Source: Magnetospirillum aberrantis SpK
GTDB taxonomy: Bacteria; Pseudomonadota; Alphaproteobacteria; Rhodospirillales; Magnetospirillaceae
Assembly (NCBI RefSeq): GCF_011022235.1
Contig: NZ_JAAIYP010000034.1
Location: 248,001-312,000 of the forward strand
Direction: 5' to 3'
DNA length: 64,000 nucleotides
In this document: piece by piece, positions 26,840 to 36,677 of the stretch
How the letters are laid out: every line of letters begins with the position of its first letter
How positions within the stretch are numbered: the stretch's first letter is position 1
Position numbers and translations under genes: made by a program
The notes under the pieces: generated by a model
Databases searched by the model: none
The model's input: the letters and a program-made list of their open reading frames with translations, nothing else
Told to the model about the DNA's origin: nothing

Positions 26840-29275
26840 ATGCATGTTCAAAGTCTGACCACCGCACGCACCTTGCTGGCGCGGGGGAAGCTGGAAGTCT
26901 TTTCCTTCGACGTCTTCGACACTGTCTTGTTGCGTCGCTGTACCTCGCCCGAAGCGGTTTTCGAACGTGCCTTTCAACTGGCCCCCATTCCGGCCGGTCG
27001 CCAAACGGCCGTGGAATCCTTTGTCCAGAATCGCAAGCTGGCGGAAACCAAGGCGCGCAAAGCCGCCGTGGCAAGCGGGAAATCACCCGAAATCCATATC
27101 GCCGACATCTACCGGCATTTCCCGACCACCGTCTTCGGCCTGAAACGGGATGCCTGGACCGATCTGGTCGAGGCGGAATTCCAGGCGGAATGCGAATTGT
27201 GTTTCGCCAACCCGGACATCGTCGCCCTGATCGCGGACACACGGGCAAAAGGCATCCGTACCGGTTTCCTGTCCGACACCTATTGGAACAGTGAGCGGCT
27301 CGCCCACCTGCTGCACATCTGCGCCCCCAGCCTTGAGTGGGACTTTTTGTACGCTTCGTGCGACCATCGCAGCGGCAAGAACGAGCAATTGTTCCCCCAA
27401 TTGTTGGCCGACCGACATGTGGACGCCAAGCATGTGGCGCATATGGGCGACAATCCGCGATCCGACGTCCGCTCGGCCAAACGCCACGGCATCCAGGCGG
27501 TGGCCTATCCGCAGGCATCGGCACAATTGGCCGGCATCTTCGAACGCGAGGGGGCGGTGTTTCCTCTGGTCTGCGGGCACAACACCGCGTCGAAGCGGCT
27601 GGATCGAGGATTGCGGACCCTGCGCCGACGGGTGGCGGCATGGGCGCCCGAGGATACCCCTGCCTTCACTTACGGTACCCAAGTTCTCGGCCCGGTCATG
27701 GCGGCTTTCGACCATTTCGTCGCCCGCCGTGTGGAGGAACTGAAGCAGGGTGACCGCAAGACGGCGATGATTTTCCTGGCCCGCGACGGCTTGCTGCCGT
27801 TTCAGATCTGGCAGGCGAACCGTGACGATGGCGCCAGCTATTGCGAGATCAACCGGCGGATCGCCCTGATCGCCGGATCACGCGACACCCAGCCGTTGGC
27901 TAAGCTGTTCCGTCAGGTTCCTTTGGTCAACCGCATGGTGACCAAGAGTTTTTTCAAGACGGAGCCCATCCGTGTGGCCAATTTCATGGAGAAACTGGAA
28001 GGGCAAAGCATATCCGGCAAGGATTTTGCCGACGCCCTGCCGTCGTTGTTGACGGACAGCGACATAACGGGCATCGCTGGCGAATTGCGGGCTGGCATCA
28101 TGGCCCATTTGCGCGCCGTTGTCCCCGATTTCGATCGATGCACCGACCTGATCCTGGTGGATTTGGGATATGGCGGCAGCGTGCAAAAGGGATTGCGCGC
28201 CATCCTGGACCTGGAGGGCCTTTCCCCTCGTCTGCACGGCCTGTACCTGATCACCGAGGATTTTTCCCTTCATGAATTGGATGAACGGGACACGGCAGAA
28301 GGCTTGTTGGCCGATTGGGTCATGTCCCCCCATGTCAAGCGGGCCTTGCTGAACAACATCTCGATCGTCGAACAGATGTGCAGCGCCCCCGAGGGGTCGG
28401 TCAGCCAATACGCCAGGGACGGTTCGGTACAGCGGGAAAACGATCCCCGCCCACAGGCACAGCTTGCGCTTTGCGCGGATATCCGCCGAGGTGCGGCCCA
28501 CTACATCCAGGCGGTGAAGCCCCTGATGGACGGCGGTTATCCCGATCCTCTGGCCACCGAAGAGGATTGCGCCTCTTGGGCAGGAACCATCTTGGCCCGT
28601 GCCTTGTTGCTGCCGACAGACGCGGAACTGGCCCTATTGGGAACACTCAAGCATGACATGAACCTGGGCTCTCAAGCCCTGGCCCCCATGGTTTCGGTTT
28701 CCTCCGCACACTCCTTTGTCGCCGCCCAATCCCTTCCCATGGCCTTTTCCCTCAAGGGACCGCAGATGTGGCCGGCGGCCAGCATGGCGGCGCTCTCCCC
28801 TCTGCATGGCTATCTCTACGCGTTCAACGGCATGGGTTTACTGTCCACCGACGTGGTTGGCGAGCTGCCATGCGGCGAAGCCGAAGTGACGTTGCTGAGC
28901 GACCGGCAAGCCTATCCGCTCAAGGTCACCTGCCTGCGCGACGGATTTGGCCACTTCCGCCTGCGCGTTCCCGTTCTCAAAAACAGCAACTTCACCGCCA
29001 TCGCCATTCCAGCGGAAACGCTGCCTGCCGAAGGGCGTATCCGTTCGCTGAGCTTGCAACAAGGGAACGGCGCGTTGGAAGCTACCCCGGAAAACGACAT
29101 CGTCGAACTGCCTTTCGACAAGATCACGGGGCTGGACATGCTCTTCGCCGATGGGGTCTATCGGGCGGAGCCGCAAGGGATGCTCCTGCTCCAGTTTCCC
29201 CCGCTGGCCAAGAGAATCGGCTTGGTCACCTTGACCATCGCGCCGCCGGAAGGGAGCAGGATCCTGGCATTCTAA
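26840..29275 (+). CDS. COG5610-type HAD-superfamily protein with large C-terminal extension (surface polysaccharide context)
   Basis: An 811-residue protein. The N-terminal HAD domain has motif I FSFDVFDTVLLRR (DxxD-type nucleophile region), a cap region, and the acidic motif HMGDNPRSDVRSAKRHGIQ. The middle block AMIFLARDGLLPFQIWQ with the later DLILVDLGYGGSVQKGLRAI is shared by COG5610 proteins, which occur in capsule and O-antigen loci. The last about 200 residues are beta-rich and unrecognised. No signal or membrane segment is visible. The ATG at 26840 has GGAG nine bases upstream; earlier in-frame starts overlap the fpr terminator. It overlaps the convergent transferase gene by 4 bases. 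The enzymatic reaction is unknown. Confidence 0.8.
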   Translation: MHVQSLTTARTLLARGKLEVFSFDVFDTVLLRRCTSPEAVFERAFQLAPIPAGRQTAVESFVQNRKLAETKARKAAVASGKSPEIHIADIYRHFPTTVFGLKRDAWTDLVEAEFQAECELCFANPDIVALIADTRAKGIRTGFLSDTYWNSERLAHLLHICAPSLEWDFLYASCDHRSGKNEQLFPQLLADRHVDAKHVAHMGDNPRSDVRSAKRHGIQAVAYPQASAQLAGIFEREGAVFPLVCGHNTASKRLDRGLRTLRRRVAAWAPEDTPAFTYGTQVLGPVMAAFDHFVARRVEELKQGDRKTAMIFLARDGLLPFQIWQANRDDGASYCEINRRIALIAGSRDTQPLAKLFRQVPLVNRMVTKSFFKTEPIRVANFMEKLEGQSISGKDFADALPSLLTDSDITGIAGELRAGIMAHLRAVVPDFDRCTDLILVDLGYGGSVQKGLRAILDLEGLSPRLHGLYLITEDFSLHELDERDTAEGLLADWVMSPHVKRALLNNISIVEQMCSAPEGSVSQYARDGSVQRENDPRPQAQLALCADIRRGAAHYIQAVKPLMDGGYPDPLATEEDCASWAGTILARALLLPTDAELALLGTLKHDMNLGSQALAPMVSVSSAHSFVAAQSLPMAFSLKGPQMWPAASMAALSPLHGYLYAFNGMGLLSTDVVGELPCGEAEVTLLSDRQAYPLKVTCLRDGFGHFRLRVPVLKNSNFTAIAIPAETLPAEGRIRSLSLQQGNGALEATPENDIVELPFDKITGLDMLFADGVYRAEPQGMLLLQFPPLAKRIGLVTLTIAPPEGSRILAF

Positions 29276-31089
29276 GCCACCACAGCCCGCACCAGCGCCC
29301 CCAGTTCCGCCGCGTAATCCTTTCCATCCTCGCGCAGTCCGGCGATGGCCCGACGCTGGCGTTCGGCCAAAGAGGAATCGGCCACAGCGGCAGCGAGAGC
29401 CGTCCAGAAATCCCCCAACCCATCCACACGCGGGAAAACATCAGGCCAATGCGACGCGCCCATGACGTCCCCCAGGCACAGAGCCGGCCGCCCCAACCGT
29501 ACGGCATCAAGCAGCGCCGTCGAAAAGGTGTTCAGGGTGACAACCACATCGGCGGCGGCCATCTGTTCGAACAGATCGTTTCCTTCGTAGCGGCCGTTCA
29601 AGACCGACACCGCTGGGGGATCGCCCAACAGGCGCAAGATTGTGGGGTAAAATTGTGGGTCGTCCCAATAGGGCTTAGGCCGCACCGCCACATGGAACTC
29701 GTCGGGCACTCCTCCCAACAGGGTTTGCAAAGCGTCCAGATGATCCCCAAAATGAAGCTGAGGCACGTCCCCCAGCCGCACGGCCGAGGACAGCAGCAAG
29801 ACGACTTTCTTGTCTGGCGGCAATCCCAGGCACCCCCGCAGGGTGGCGATGTCGGGTAATGCCTGTTCCGCCGGTTCAAGATGACCGGTGACCCGTTTTA
29901 CCGCGTTTCGTCTGACGACCGGAAAGGCGTCCGCGTCCCGTCTGGACCAGAATCCGACCCCTTCGGCGTCCGCGAAAAAGGGATCGGGGTGAAACGGAAC
30001 CCCATGCGGCAACAGGATGCGGCGGGCACCGGCCTCGCCCAGGGCCTTGAACACAATCCGTCCCGAGGGTGTGTCGATGGCGGACAGCAACCAGGCGTCC
30101 ACATCCAAAGCCTTGGCGACGTCGCGGGTGGCCTGTCCCAAAGCGGCCAAAGCGGGCCAATGCCGCCCGGCATGGAAAAGGTAGTTGGACTTAAGGAAGG
30201 GATTGGCGAACAGATCACCCTCCCCCTCTGCGGGCAATGCCTCGGCGAATGCGATCCATTGTGGGTCCGGTGTCCCTTCGTCGGAACGGGTGATCTTGAA
30301 AACCGGCCCCAAATTGTCCAGAACACCCAAACCGTGGTGGGGCTGGGACGGGCCGTGCAACACGAAAACCGTTTCAATTCCCTGTTCACGCAGCGCTTGC
30401 GCCACCTGGACGGGGCGATACACCCAAGTCACATCCAAAGCCACCCGATGCCGTCCGGCAAGGCGCGGATTATGGCGCTGATAATGGGTTATGGCATTCA
30501 GGCGAGGACCAATGTTCCCTTCCATCCCGGCCAGATGCAAAGGCGACGGTCTATCCCTATTGGGCATGATGGCGTTGATCACGGAACGGCCGGTCAACAC
30601 AGCTTGGTGGGCCGCGACGGCGGCGCCGACATCGGACGGCAGTTCCGCCTGTGCGGCCCGCGTGAAATTCCAGGTGGGAACAATGACCGTGCGAATTTCG
30701 GGATGGTCGGCCAGGAACCGTTCCATCACCTCGGCGGTGATGGCAACCTGTTGCGTGAAAAGGCGGAAACCATAAGAACAGATTCGGGGAATGTCACCCG
30801 CAGGGCCGGACAGGGAATGATCCAGTTTTTCCCAGAAAGACTGGTTGGCGCGGGTTTGCCTGTTCCCGTTTTCCGGTCCCAGAAGTTCCCAATAAGGAAC
30901 CACGGGAATCCCCACGGCCGCCAATTGCAAGGCCACATCGGCCAACAGGGGCAACAAAGCTTGCGCCCCCAGAAGATGCGGGGCATGGGCAGCGATGGCC
31001 TTGAAGTGCGGCAGGGACGGAATCACCAGAACGGCATCGTCCACCACCACATTCTCGGCCGCGCTCAGCGGAACATCGATAACCGTCAC
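29272..31089 (-). CDS. GT-B-like glycosyltransferase / surface-carbohydrate transferase candidate
   Basis: A 605-residue soluble protein. Its last about 220 residues have Rossmann-like GT-B features: KKVVLLLSSAVRLGDVPQ, then FHVAVRPKPYWDD, and DLFEQMAAADVVVTLNTFST followed by ALLDAVRLGRPALCLGD, the classic acceptor-independent C-terminal fold of capsule-type transferases. A second HGP(S)QPHHG-like loop and LLPHGVPFHPD occur mid-protein. The N-terminal 200 residues are not recognised. The only start is a GTG at 31089, lying at the foot of a large hairpin with no good ribosome-binding site. It is convergent with the COG5610 gene. Sugar donor and acceptor are unknown. Confidence 0.65.
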   Translation of the reverse strand: MTVIDVPLSAAENVVVDDAVLVIPSLPHFKAIAAHAPHLLGAQALLPLLADVALQLAAVGIPVVPYWELLGPENGNRQTRANQSFWEKLDHSLSGPAGDIPRICSYGFRLFTQQVAITAEVMERFLADHPEIRTVIVPTWNFTRAAQAELPSDVGAAVAAHQAVLTGRSVINAIMPNRDRPSPLHLAGMEGNIGPRLNAITHYQRHNPRLAGRHRVALDVTWVYRPVQVAQALREQGIETVFVLHGPSQPHHGLGVLDNLGPVFKITRSDEGTPDPQWIAFAEALPAEGEGDLFANPFLKSNYLFHAGRHWPALAALGQATRDVAKALDVDAWLLSAIDTPSGRIVFKALGEAGARRILLPHGVPFHPDPFFADAEGVGFWSRRDADAFPVVRRNAVKRVTGHLEPAEQALPDIATLRGCLGLPPDKKVVLLLSSAVRLGDVPQLHFGDHLDALQTLLGGVPDEFHVAVRPKPYWDDPQFYPTILRLLGDPPAVSVLNGRYEGNDLFEQMAAADVVVTLNTFSTALLDAVRLGRPALCLGDVMGASHWPDVFPRVDGLGDFWTALAAAVADSSLAERQRRAIAGLREDGKDYAAELGALVRAVVA

Positions 31090-31136
31090 GGCCCTGATCC
31101 ATCGAAGCCTCTTCTTCGATGAAACGGATCAGGGCC
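31090..31136. other. Large two-part hairpin between ilvD and the transferase gene
   Basis: An outer 11-base perfect inverted repeat (GGCCCTGATCC at 31090-31100 with GGATCAGGGCC at 31126-31136) encloses a perfect 7-base inner stem (ATCGAAG at 31101-31107 with CTTCGAT at 31114-31120) and a small bulge. There is no T-run. On the minus strand it directly abuts the GTG start of the transferase and would mask its ribosome-binding region. It also lies 13 bases after the ilvD stop. Confidence 0.6.
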
Positions 31137-31149
31137 GGATATCCGGCGT

Positions 31150-33000
31150 TCAGCGATCCAGTTGCGACACGTCGCGCACCGCGCCGCGCGCCGCGCTGGT
31201 GGTCATGGCGGCATAGGCGCGCAATGCCTGGCTGACCGGGCGGTCACGGTCCACCGGCTTCCACGCGCTTCCGCCCTTGGCCTCCATCGCGGCGCGACGG
31301 GTGGCAAGGATTTCGTCCGACACGTCAACCCGGATGACGCGGTTGGGAATGTCGATGACGATGGTGTCGCCGGCTTCCACCAGACCGATGGCGCCACCTT
31401 CGGCCGCTTCGGGGCTGGCATGGCCGATGGACAGGCCCGACGTGCCCCCCGAGAAGCGGCCATCGGTGATCAGCGCGCACTTCTTGCCCAGGCCCATGCT
31501 CTTGAGATAGCTGGTGGGATACAACATCTCCTGCATGCCCGGACCGCCCTTGGGGCCTTCGTAGCGGACGATGACCACGTCGCCTTCCTTGACCACGCCG
31601 CCCAGGATCTTGGCCACCGCCTCTTCCTGGCTTTCGCAGATCACCGCCGGACCGGTGAAGGTCAGATTCGAGGCGTCCACGCCCGCCGTCTTCACGATGC
31701 AGCCGTCAAGGGCGATGTTGCCGAACAGCACGGCCAGACCGCCGTCCTTGGAGAAGGCATGCTCGACCGAGCGGATGATCCCCTTGGTACGGTCGGTGTC
31801 GATGGCGTCCCAGCGCTTGTCCTGGCTGAACGCCTCGGTGGTGCGCACGCCGCCGGGCGCCGCCTTGAAGAAGGTATGAACCGCCGGATCGTTGGTGCGG
31901 CACACGTCCCACTTGTTCAGCGCGTCGCCCAGGCTGGGCGCGTGCACGGTGGCACAATCGGCGTGAACCAGACCGCCACGCTCCAACTCGCCCAGGATGC
32001 CCATGATGCCGCCGGCGCGATGCACGTCCTCGATGTGCACGTCGGCGATATTGGGCGCCACCTTGCACAGGCACGGCACACGGCGGCTCAAGCGATCGAT
32101 GTCGGCCATGGTGAAATTCACGCCCGCTTCCCCTGCTGCGGCCAGCAGGTGCAGCACGGTGTTGGTCGACCCGCCCATGGCGATGTCCAGCGTCATGGCG
32201 TTCTCGAACGCCTTCATGCTGGCGATAGAGCGCGGCAGCACCGTCTCGTCGCCCTTTTCGTAATAGCGACGGGTGATCTCGACGATACGGCGGCCGGCTT
32301 CCAGGAACAGTTCCTTGCGGTCGGCATGGGTGGCCAACTGGGTGCCGTTGCCGGGCAGGCTGAGCCCCAGCGCCTCGGTCAGGCAGTTCATGGAATTGGC
32401 GGTGAACATGCCCGAGCAGGAACCACAGGTGGGACAGGAATTACGCTCGAATTCCTCGGCCTCCTCGTCGGTCACGTTCTTGTCGGCACCCTTGATCATG
32501 GCGTCGATCAAATCGACCGCGTGGGTCTCGCCCTTGTAGGTGACCTTGCCGGCCTCCATCGGCCCGCCCGAGACGAAGATGGTCGGGATGTTGAGGCGCA
32601 AGCTGGCCATCAGCATGCCGGGCGTGATCTTGTCGCAATTGGAAATGCAGATCAGCGCGTCGGCGGTGTGGGCGTTGCACATGTATTCCACCGAATCGGC
32701 GATGATCTCGCGCGAGGGCAGCGAGTACAGCATGCCGGAATGACCCATGGCGATGCCGTCGTCGATGGCGATGGTGTTGAATTCCTTGGCGACACCGCCG
32801 GCCTTCTCGATCTCGCGCGCCACCATCTGCCCCAAATCCTTGAGGTGCACGTGGCCGGGCACGAACTGGGTAAAGGAATTGGCGATGGCGATGATCGGCT
32901 TGCCGAAATCCTCGTCCTTCATACCGGTGGCGCGCCACAGACCGCGGGCGCCAGCCATGTTGCGACCATGGGTGGAGGTACGGGAACGGTATTCCGGCAT
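31150..33000 (-). CDS. ilvD: Dihydroxy-acid dehydratase
   Basis: A 616-residue IlvD, dehydrating dihydroxy-isovalerate and dihydroxy-methylvalerate to the 2-oxo acids of valine and isoleucine synthesis. Cluster and metal motifs are [12 protein letters not shown], and [24 protein letters not shown], giving the three Cys ligands of a [2Fe-2S]/[4Fe-4S]-type centre. [20 protein letters not shown] is the conserved C-terminal block. The ATG at 33000 starts [20 protein letters not shown], typical for the family. It lies downstream of the lytic transglycosylase gene, with an 85-base gap. Confidence 0.97.
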   Translation of the reverse strand: MPEYRSRTSTHGRNMAGARGLWRATGMKDEDFGKPIIAIANSFTQFVPGHVHLKDLGQMVAREIEKAGGVAKEFNTIAIDDGIAMGHSGMLYSLPSREIIADSVEYMCNAHTADALICISNCDKITPGMLMASLRLNIPTIFVSGGPMEAGKVTYKGETHAVDLIDAMIKGADKNVTDEEAEEFERNSCPTCGSCSGMFTANSMNCLTEALGLSLPGNGTQLATHADRKELFLEAGRRIVEITRRYYEKGDETVLPRSIASMKAFENAMTLDIAMGGSTNTVLHLLAAAGEAGVNFTMADIDRLSRRVPCLCKVAPNIADVHIEDVHRAGGIMGILGELERGGLVHADCATVHAPSLGDALNKWDVCRTNDPAVHTFFKAAPGGVRTTEAFSQDKRWDAIDTDRTKGIIRSVEHAFSKDGGLAVLFGNIALDGCIVKTAGVDASNLTFTGPAVICESQEEAVAKILGGVVKEGDVVIVRYEGPKGGPGMQEMLYPTSYLKSMGLGKKCALITDGRFSGGTSGLSIGHASPEAAEGGAIGLVEAGDTIVIDIPNRVIRVDVSDEILATRRAAMEAKGGSAWKPVDRDRPVSQALRAYAAMTTSAARGAVRDVSQLDR

Positions 33001-33085
33001 GACGGCGTAACCTTCGACTTAAGGAAAAACGGAAGAAGGGGAAAATACCCCTCGCCACCGCCGCTGCCTAGAAAATTCAAAAGTT

Positions 33086-35059
33086 CTATTGCTCGACCGG
33101 GGAACGGCGCGCGGCGCGCTTCAGGTCCTGTTCGAAGGACGTGCCCGTCACCTTGCCCAGCTTGCGGCGATAGATGGAGACGCTTTCCATCACCCGCTGC
33201 ACGTAGTTGCGGGTCTCGGTGAAAGGAATCATCTCGATCCAGTCGATGACGTCCACGTTGGGGTCGCGCGGGTCGCCATATTCCTTGATCCAGCGCCGCG
33301 CACGCGACGGTCCGGCGTTGTAGCCGACCAGCGACAGGATGTAGGAGCCGTCGAAATCGTCGATCAGGTCGCCCAGATAGGCACGCCCCAAACGAACATT
33401 GAAGTCGGGATCGTCCAGATTCTTGGGGTTGAACTTGACCTTCAGCGACTTGGCCACCTTTTCCGCTGTGGCCGGCATCAACTGCATCAGGCCTCGCGCC
33501 CCAACCGGCGAGCGCACGGCTTGCATGAAACCGCTTTCCTGGCGGATGAGCGCCAGCACCAGTGCCTTTTCCGGCCCGTCCTCGGCCGAGATCGGCGGCA
33601 CCGGCCAACCGGCGCCGACCAGGAACACGCTGTCGCGGTCGGCGCGGCGCGCCACCGTCACCGCCAGATCATCACGCCCGCCTTCCAGCGCCAGACGCCC
33701 AACCAAGGCACGTTCGCCCGGCGTCTGGGCGACGTCGTTGAGACGGATGAAGAAAGCCCGAAGATTTTCGCTCTCTCCAGCCTCCATCATAAGACGGATG
33801 GCGCGCACCAGTTCGTTGGCGTTGAAGCTTTTCCGGTCCTCGGCGGTGATCTGGGGCTCGGACGGCAACGGCCAATGATGGTTGTCCAGACGCGACGCCG
33901 AAAGCTGGCCGTAATAGGCGGTCAGATATTGCGCGCCTTGCCCATACCACGACCGGGCGGCGGCCGTGTCGCCCAGCGCCTCGGCGGTGCGGCCGGCCCA
34001 ATAGGCGGCACGCGACCGTGACAGCGGCGTGGTGACATTGTCCCACAGTCGCTGAAAATGGGCCATGGCGGTTTCGCGGTCATCCAGGAAGCGAAGCGCC
34101 ACCCAGCCAGCCATGAACTCGGCATCGGCATATTGGCTGGTGGAACCGTCCAGGGCATGGTCGGCGGCCACCTGATAGGCGCGCGAGATCAAGCCCTTTT
34201 GCAAGGCGCGTCGCGCCAGGATTCCCCGTTCCTGCCACCACAGGTCGGGACGGACCTTGTTGCGGGCGGGATGGGACAACAGCTCGATGGCGTCCTCGTC
34301 CAGATCCTTTTGCCGGCGCCAGCGCACACGGTCGTAGATCAGGCCGGGATCGTCGCGCAATTCCTTGGGCACCTCGGCCAGCAAAGGTTCGGGATTGGCC
34401 TTGCCGTCCTGAAGCGCCATGCGGGCACGGGCCAAGGCACGGTGGCCGCTTCCCACCTTGAGGATCATCCGCCCGGCCGGGCCGTCCTGTTTGTCCCACA
34501 ACAGCCGGTCCAGACGCCGCCAATGGTCCTCGGGCCGCAGGAACTCGTCGAACAGCGTCAGGAACTGGCGTTCCTGCATGGTACCGAAGCCCCCGTCGAC
34601 CCAGGTGGAGCGGATCACCTGGACGGCCTGGTCCTGCATACCCTCCGCCAACAGGGCGCGAGCATAGGCCATGCCGCCATCGACGGTCACCGGTTCATGA
34701 TGGCGAAACCATCCCAGGATGCGGTCGTGAGGGGTGGCCGGGCCAATGGCCTCTTCCGCCCGTCGTTGAAGCTGGCTGGACAGCGGCCAGTCGGGCGACG
34801 AATCCAGAAACGAGGTGATTTCCTCGAACGACGCGCCGGAACGCGGCGAAACATAGGTGTTCCAACGTACCAGCTTGGCCAGAAGCCGATCACGCGCACG
34901 CATGGCTGTGCGTTCGGCCTCGTCGAAACGATCCTTGCGCAAGGCGGTGAAAACATCGCGGTAAAGTTTCGCTTCAGCCGAGACGTTCGCCGCCGACGCG
35001 GGTGCCATGCCCCCCAGCAACCAAACAGCCACAAGCAGGACGGATGTCGAAAGCTTCAA
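33086..35059 (-). CDS. slt: Soluble lytic murein transglycosylase
   Basis: A 657-residue periplasmic enzyme cleaving peptidoglycan between MurNAc and GlcNAc with anhydro-bond formation. The bulk is a helical superhelix (residues about 25-480). The C-terminal SLT domain has LALIRQESGFMQAVRSPVGA (catalytic Glu), RGLMQLMPATAEKVAKSL and LVGYNAGPSRARRWIKEYGD. I prefer the TTG at 35059, since it gives the clean signal peptide LKLSTSVLLVAVWLLGG to APASA and has GGGGA upstream. An ATG at 35119 would add 20 basic residues in front and is the alternative. It is divergent from dapA. Confidence 0.92.
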   Translation of the reverse strand: MKLSTSVLLVAVWLLGGMAPASAANVSAEAKLYRDVFTALRKDRFDEAERTAMRARDRLLAKLVRWNTYVSPRSGASFEEITSFLDSSPDWPLSSQLQRRAEEAIGPATPHDRILGWFRHHEPVTVDGGMAYARALLAEGMQDQAVQVIRSTWVDGGFGTMQERQFLTLFDEFLRPEDHWRRLDRLLWDKQDGPAGRMILKVGSGHRALARARMALQDGKANPEPLLAEVPKELRDDPGLIYDRVRWRRQKDLDEDAIELLSHPARNKVRPDLWWQERGILARRALQKGLISRAYQVAADHALDGSTSQYADAEFMAGWVALRFLDDRETAMAHFQRLWDNVTTPLSRSRAAYWAGRTAEALGDTAAARSWYGQGAQYLTAYYGQLSASRLDNHHWPLPSEPQITAEDRKSFNANELVRAIRLMMEAGESENLRAFFIRLNDVAQTPGERALVGRLALEGGRDDLAVTVARRADRDSVFLVGAGWPVPPISAEDGPEKALVLALIRQESGFMQAVRSPVGARGLMQLMPATAEKVAKSLKVKFNPKNLDDPDFNVRLGRAYLGDLIDDFDGSYILSLVGYNAGPSRARRWIKEYGDPRDPNVDVIDWIEMIPFTETRNYVQRVMESVSIYRRKLGKVTGTSFEQDLKRAARRSPVEQ

Positions 35060-35259
35060 CGCAGATCCCCGATCGCGACAGGTGCCGGCGGCGCCCCGGC
35101 GCCGCGTCTTTGCAGGCATTCTAGGGAAGGCGACGAAGCAGACGCAAGCCATACGCGCGCAGATCGGCAACTTCCTCGCCCCGCCCCTTGTCCCGGACGC
35201 TGCTTGGCGCTAATGTCGCAGGCTTTCCGCAAGCCACCTCTTCTTTTGGAAAAACGGCC

Positions 35260-36132
35260 ATGTTCAAGGGATCGATCACCGCCCTCATCACCCCCTTCCG
35301 CGATGGAAGCGTGGACGAGAAGGCGTTCCAGGATTTCGTCGCCTGGCAGATCGCCGAGGGCACGCATGCCGTGGTCCCGTGCGGCACCACCGGCGAGTCC
35401 CCGACGCTGTCCCACGCGGAACACCACCGCGTGGTGGAATTGTGCATCGAGGTGGCCAAAGGAAAAGTCCCGGTGATCGCCGGTGCCGGTTCGAATTCCA
35501 CCGAGGAAGCGATCCAACTGACCCGCCACGCCAAGCAGGCCGGCGCCGACGCGGCCCTGATCGTGGCGCCCTATTACAACAAGCCCAACCAGGAGGGCCT
35601 GTTCCGCCATTACGAGGCCATCGTCAAGGCGGTGGACCTGCCGGTCATCGTCTACAACATCCCCGGCCGCTCGGTGGTCAACATCTCGGTCGAGACCTTC
35701 CAGCGTCTGGCCAAGCTGCCGAACATCGTCGGCGTCAAGGATGCCACCGCCGATCTGGCCCGTCCGTTGCAAATCCGTACCGCCGTCGGTGCCGATTTCT
35801 GCCAATTGTCGGGCGAGGACGCCACCGCCACCGCCTTCCTGGCTCAGGGCGGCGTCGGCTGCATCTCGGTGACCTCCAACGTTGCCCCCAAGCTGTGCGC
35901 CCAGATGCACGATGCCTGGATGGCCGGCGATCTGGCCACCTGTTTCGCCCTGCGTGACCGGCTGATGGTCCTGCACGATGCCATGTTCGTCGAGGGCAAC
36001 CCGGTGCCGGCCAAGTACGGTGCCAGCCTGCTCGGCAAGTGCCTGCCCGACGTCCGTCTGCCGATGGTCGGCCTGTCCGACGCCTCCAAGGCCAAGGTCG
36101 AAACGGCGATGAAGTCCGTCGGCCTGATCTGA
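35260..36132 (+). CDS. dapA: 4-hydroxy-tetrahydrodipicolinate synthase
   Basis: A 290-residue class I aldolase of the DAP/lysine pathway, condensing pyruvate with aspartate semialdehyde. Motifs: [14 protein letters not shown], the Tyr of [15 protein letters not shown], and the Schiff-base Lys in [15 protein letters not shown]. The ATG at 35260 ([13 protein letters not shown]) matches the usual family start. It precedes smpB by 55 bases; that gap contains a strong hairpin. The DapA product feeds both lysine and peptidoglycan precursor supply. Confidence 0.97.
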   Translation: MFKGSITALITPFRDGSVDEKAFQDFVAWQIAEGTHAVVPCGTTGESPTLSHAEHHRVVELCIEVAKGKVPVIAGAGSNSTEEAIQLTRHAKQAGADAALIVAPYYNKPNQEGLFRHYEAIVKAVDLPVIVYNIPGRSVVNISVETFQRLAKLPNIVGVKDATADLARPLQIRTAVGADFCQLSGEDATATAFLAQGGVGCISVTSNVAPKLCAQMHDAWMAGDLATCFALRDRLMVLHDAMFVEGNPVPAKYGASLLGKCLPDVRLPMVGLSDASKAKVETAMKSVGLI

Positions 36133-36147
36133 GAAAGTCTCTTTATC

Positions 36148-36173
36148 GCCGCCCCGGCCGCCGCCGGGGCGGC
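36148..36173. other. Strong GC hairpin between dapA and smpB
   Basis: A perfect 11-base inverted repeat (36148-36158 with 36163-36173) with loop CGCC. No T-run follows on either strand, so it may be an intercistronic processing or attenuation structure rather than a true terminator. Confidence 0.55.
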
Positions 36174-36187
36174 CCGCAAGGTCCAAG

Positions 36188-36652
36188 ATGTCCCTTCCCG
36201 AGCATATCGCCGCGCAAAACCGTAAGGCGCGGCATGAATATTCCATCACCGACACCGTCGAGGCCGGCATAATCCTGGTCGGCACCGAGGTCAAGGCGTT
36301 GCGCGCCGGCAAGGGCAACATCAACGAAGCCTATGCCGGGCCGTCGAAAGAGGGTGAAATCTTCCTCTACAACGCCTACATCCCGGAATACCAGTCCAGC
36401 ATGCCGTTCCCGCACGAGACGCGGCGGCCGCGCAAGCTGTTGCTGCACCGTCGCGAGTTGCGCAAGCTGGCGGCGGCGGTGGCCAAGGAGGGAATGACCC
36501 TGGTGCCGCTGGATATCCATTTCACCCCGCGCGGCATCGCCAAGGTCACGCTGGGCATCGCCAAGGGCCGCAAGCACCACGACAAGCGCGAGGCGGTCAA
36601 GCAACGCGACTGGGCACGCGACAAGGCGCGCCTGATGCGGGAGAAGGGCTGA
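36188..36652 (+). CDS. smpB: SsrA-binding protein SmpB
   Basis: A 154-residue SmpB, the tmRNA partner in ribosome rescue. The block [20 protein letters not shown] then [20 protein letters not shown] and the C-terminal [20 protein letters not shown] are diagnostic. The dapA-smpB linkage is common in alphaproteobacteria. tmRNA itself is not in this window. Confidence 0.97.
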   Translation: MSLPEHIAAQNRKARHEYSITDTVEAGIILVGTEVKALRAGKGNINEAYAGPSKEGEIFLYNAYIPEYQSSMPFPHETRRPRKLLLHRRELRKLAAAVAKEGMTLVPLDIHFTPRGIAKVTLGIAKGRKHHDKREAVKQRDWARDKARLMREKG

Positions 36653-36677
36653 GCTTCTCCCGCCACAAGGAGAAGAC

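Noticed and set aside
31162-33222. 686-residue plus-strand open frame
   Set aside because: Antisense to ilvD, which has full catalytic motifs on the other strand.
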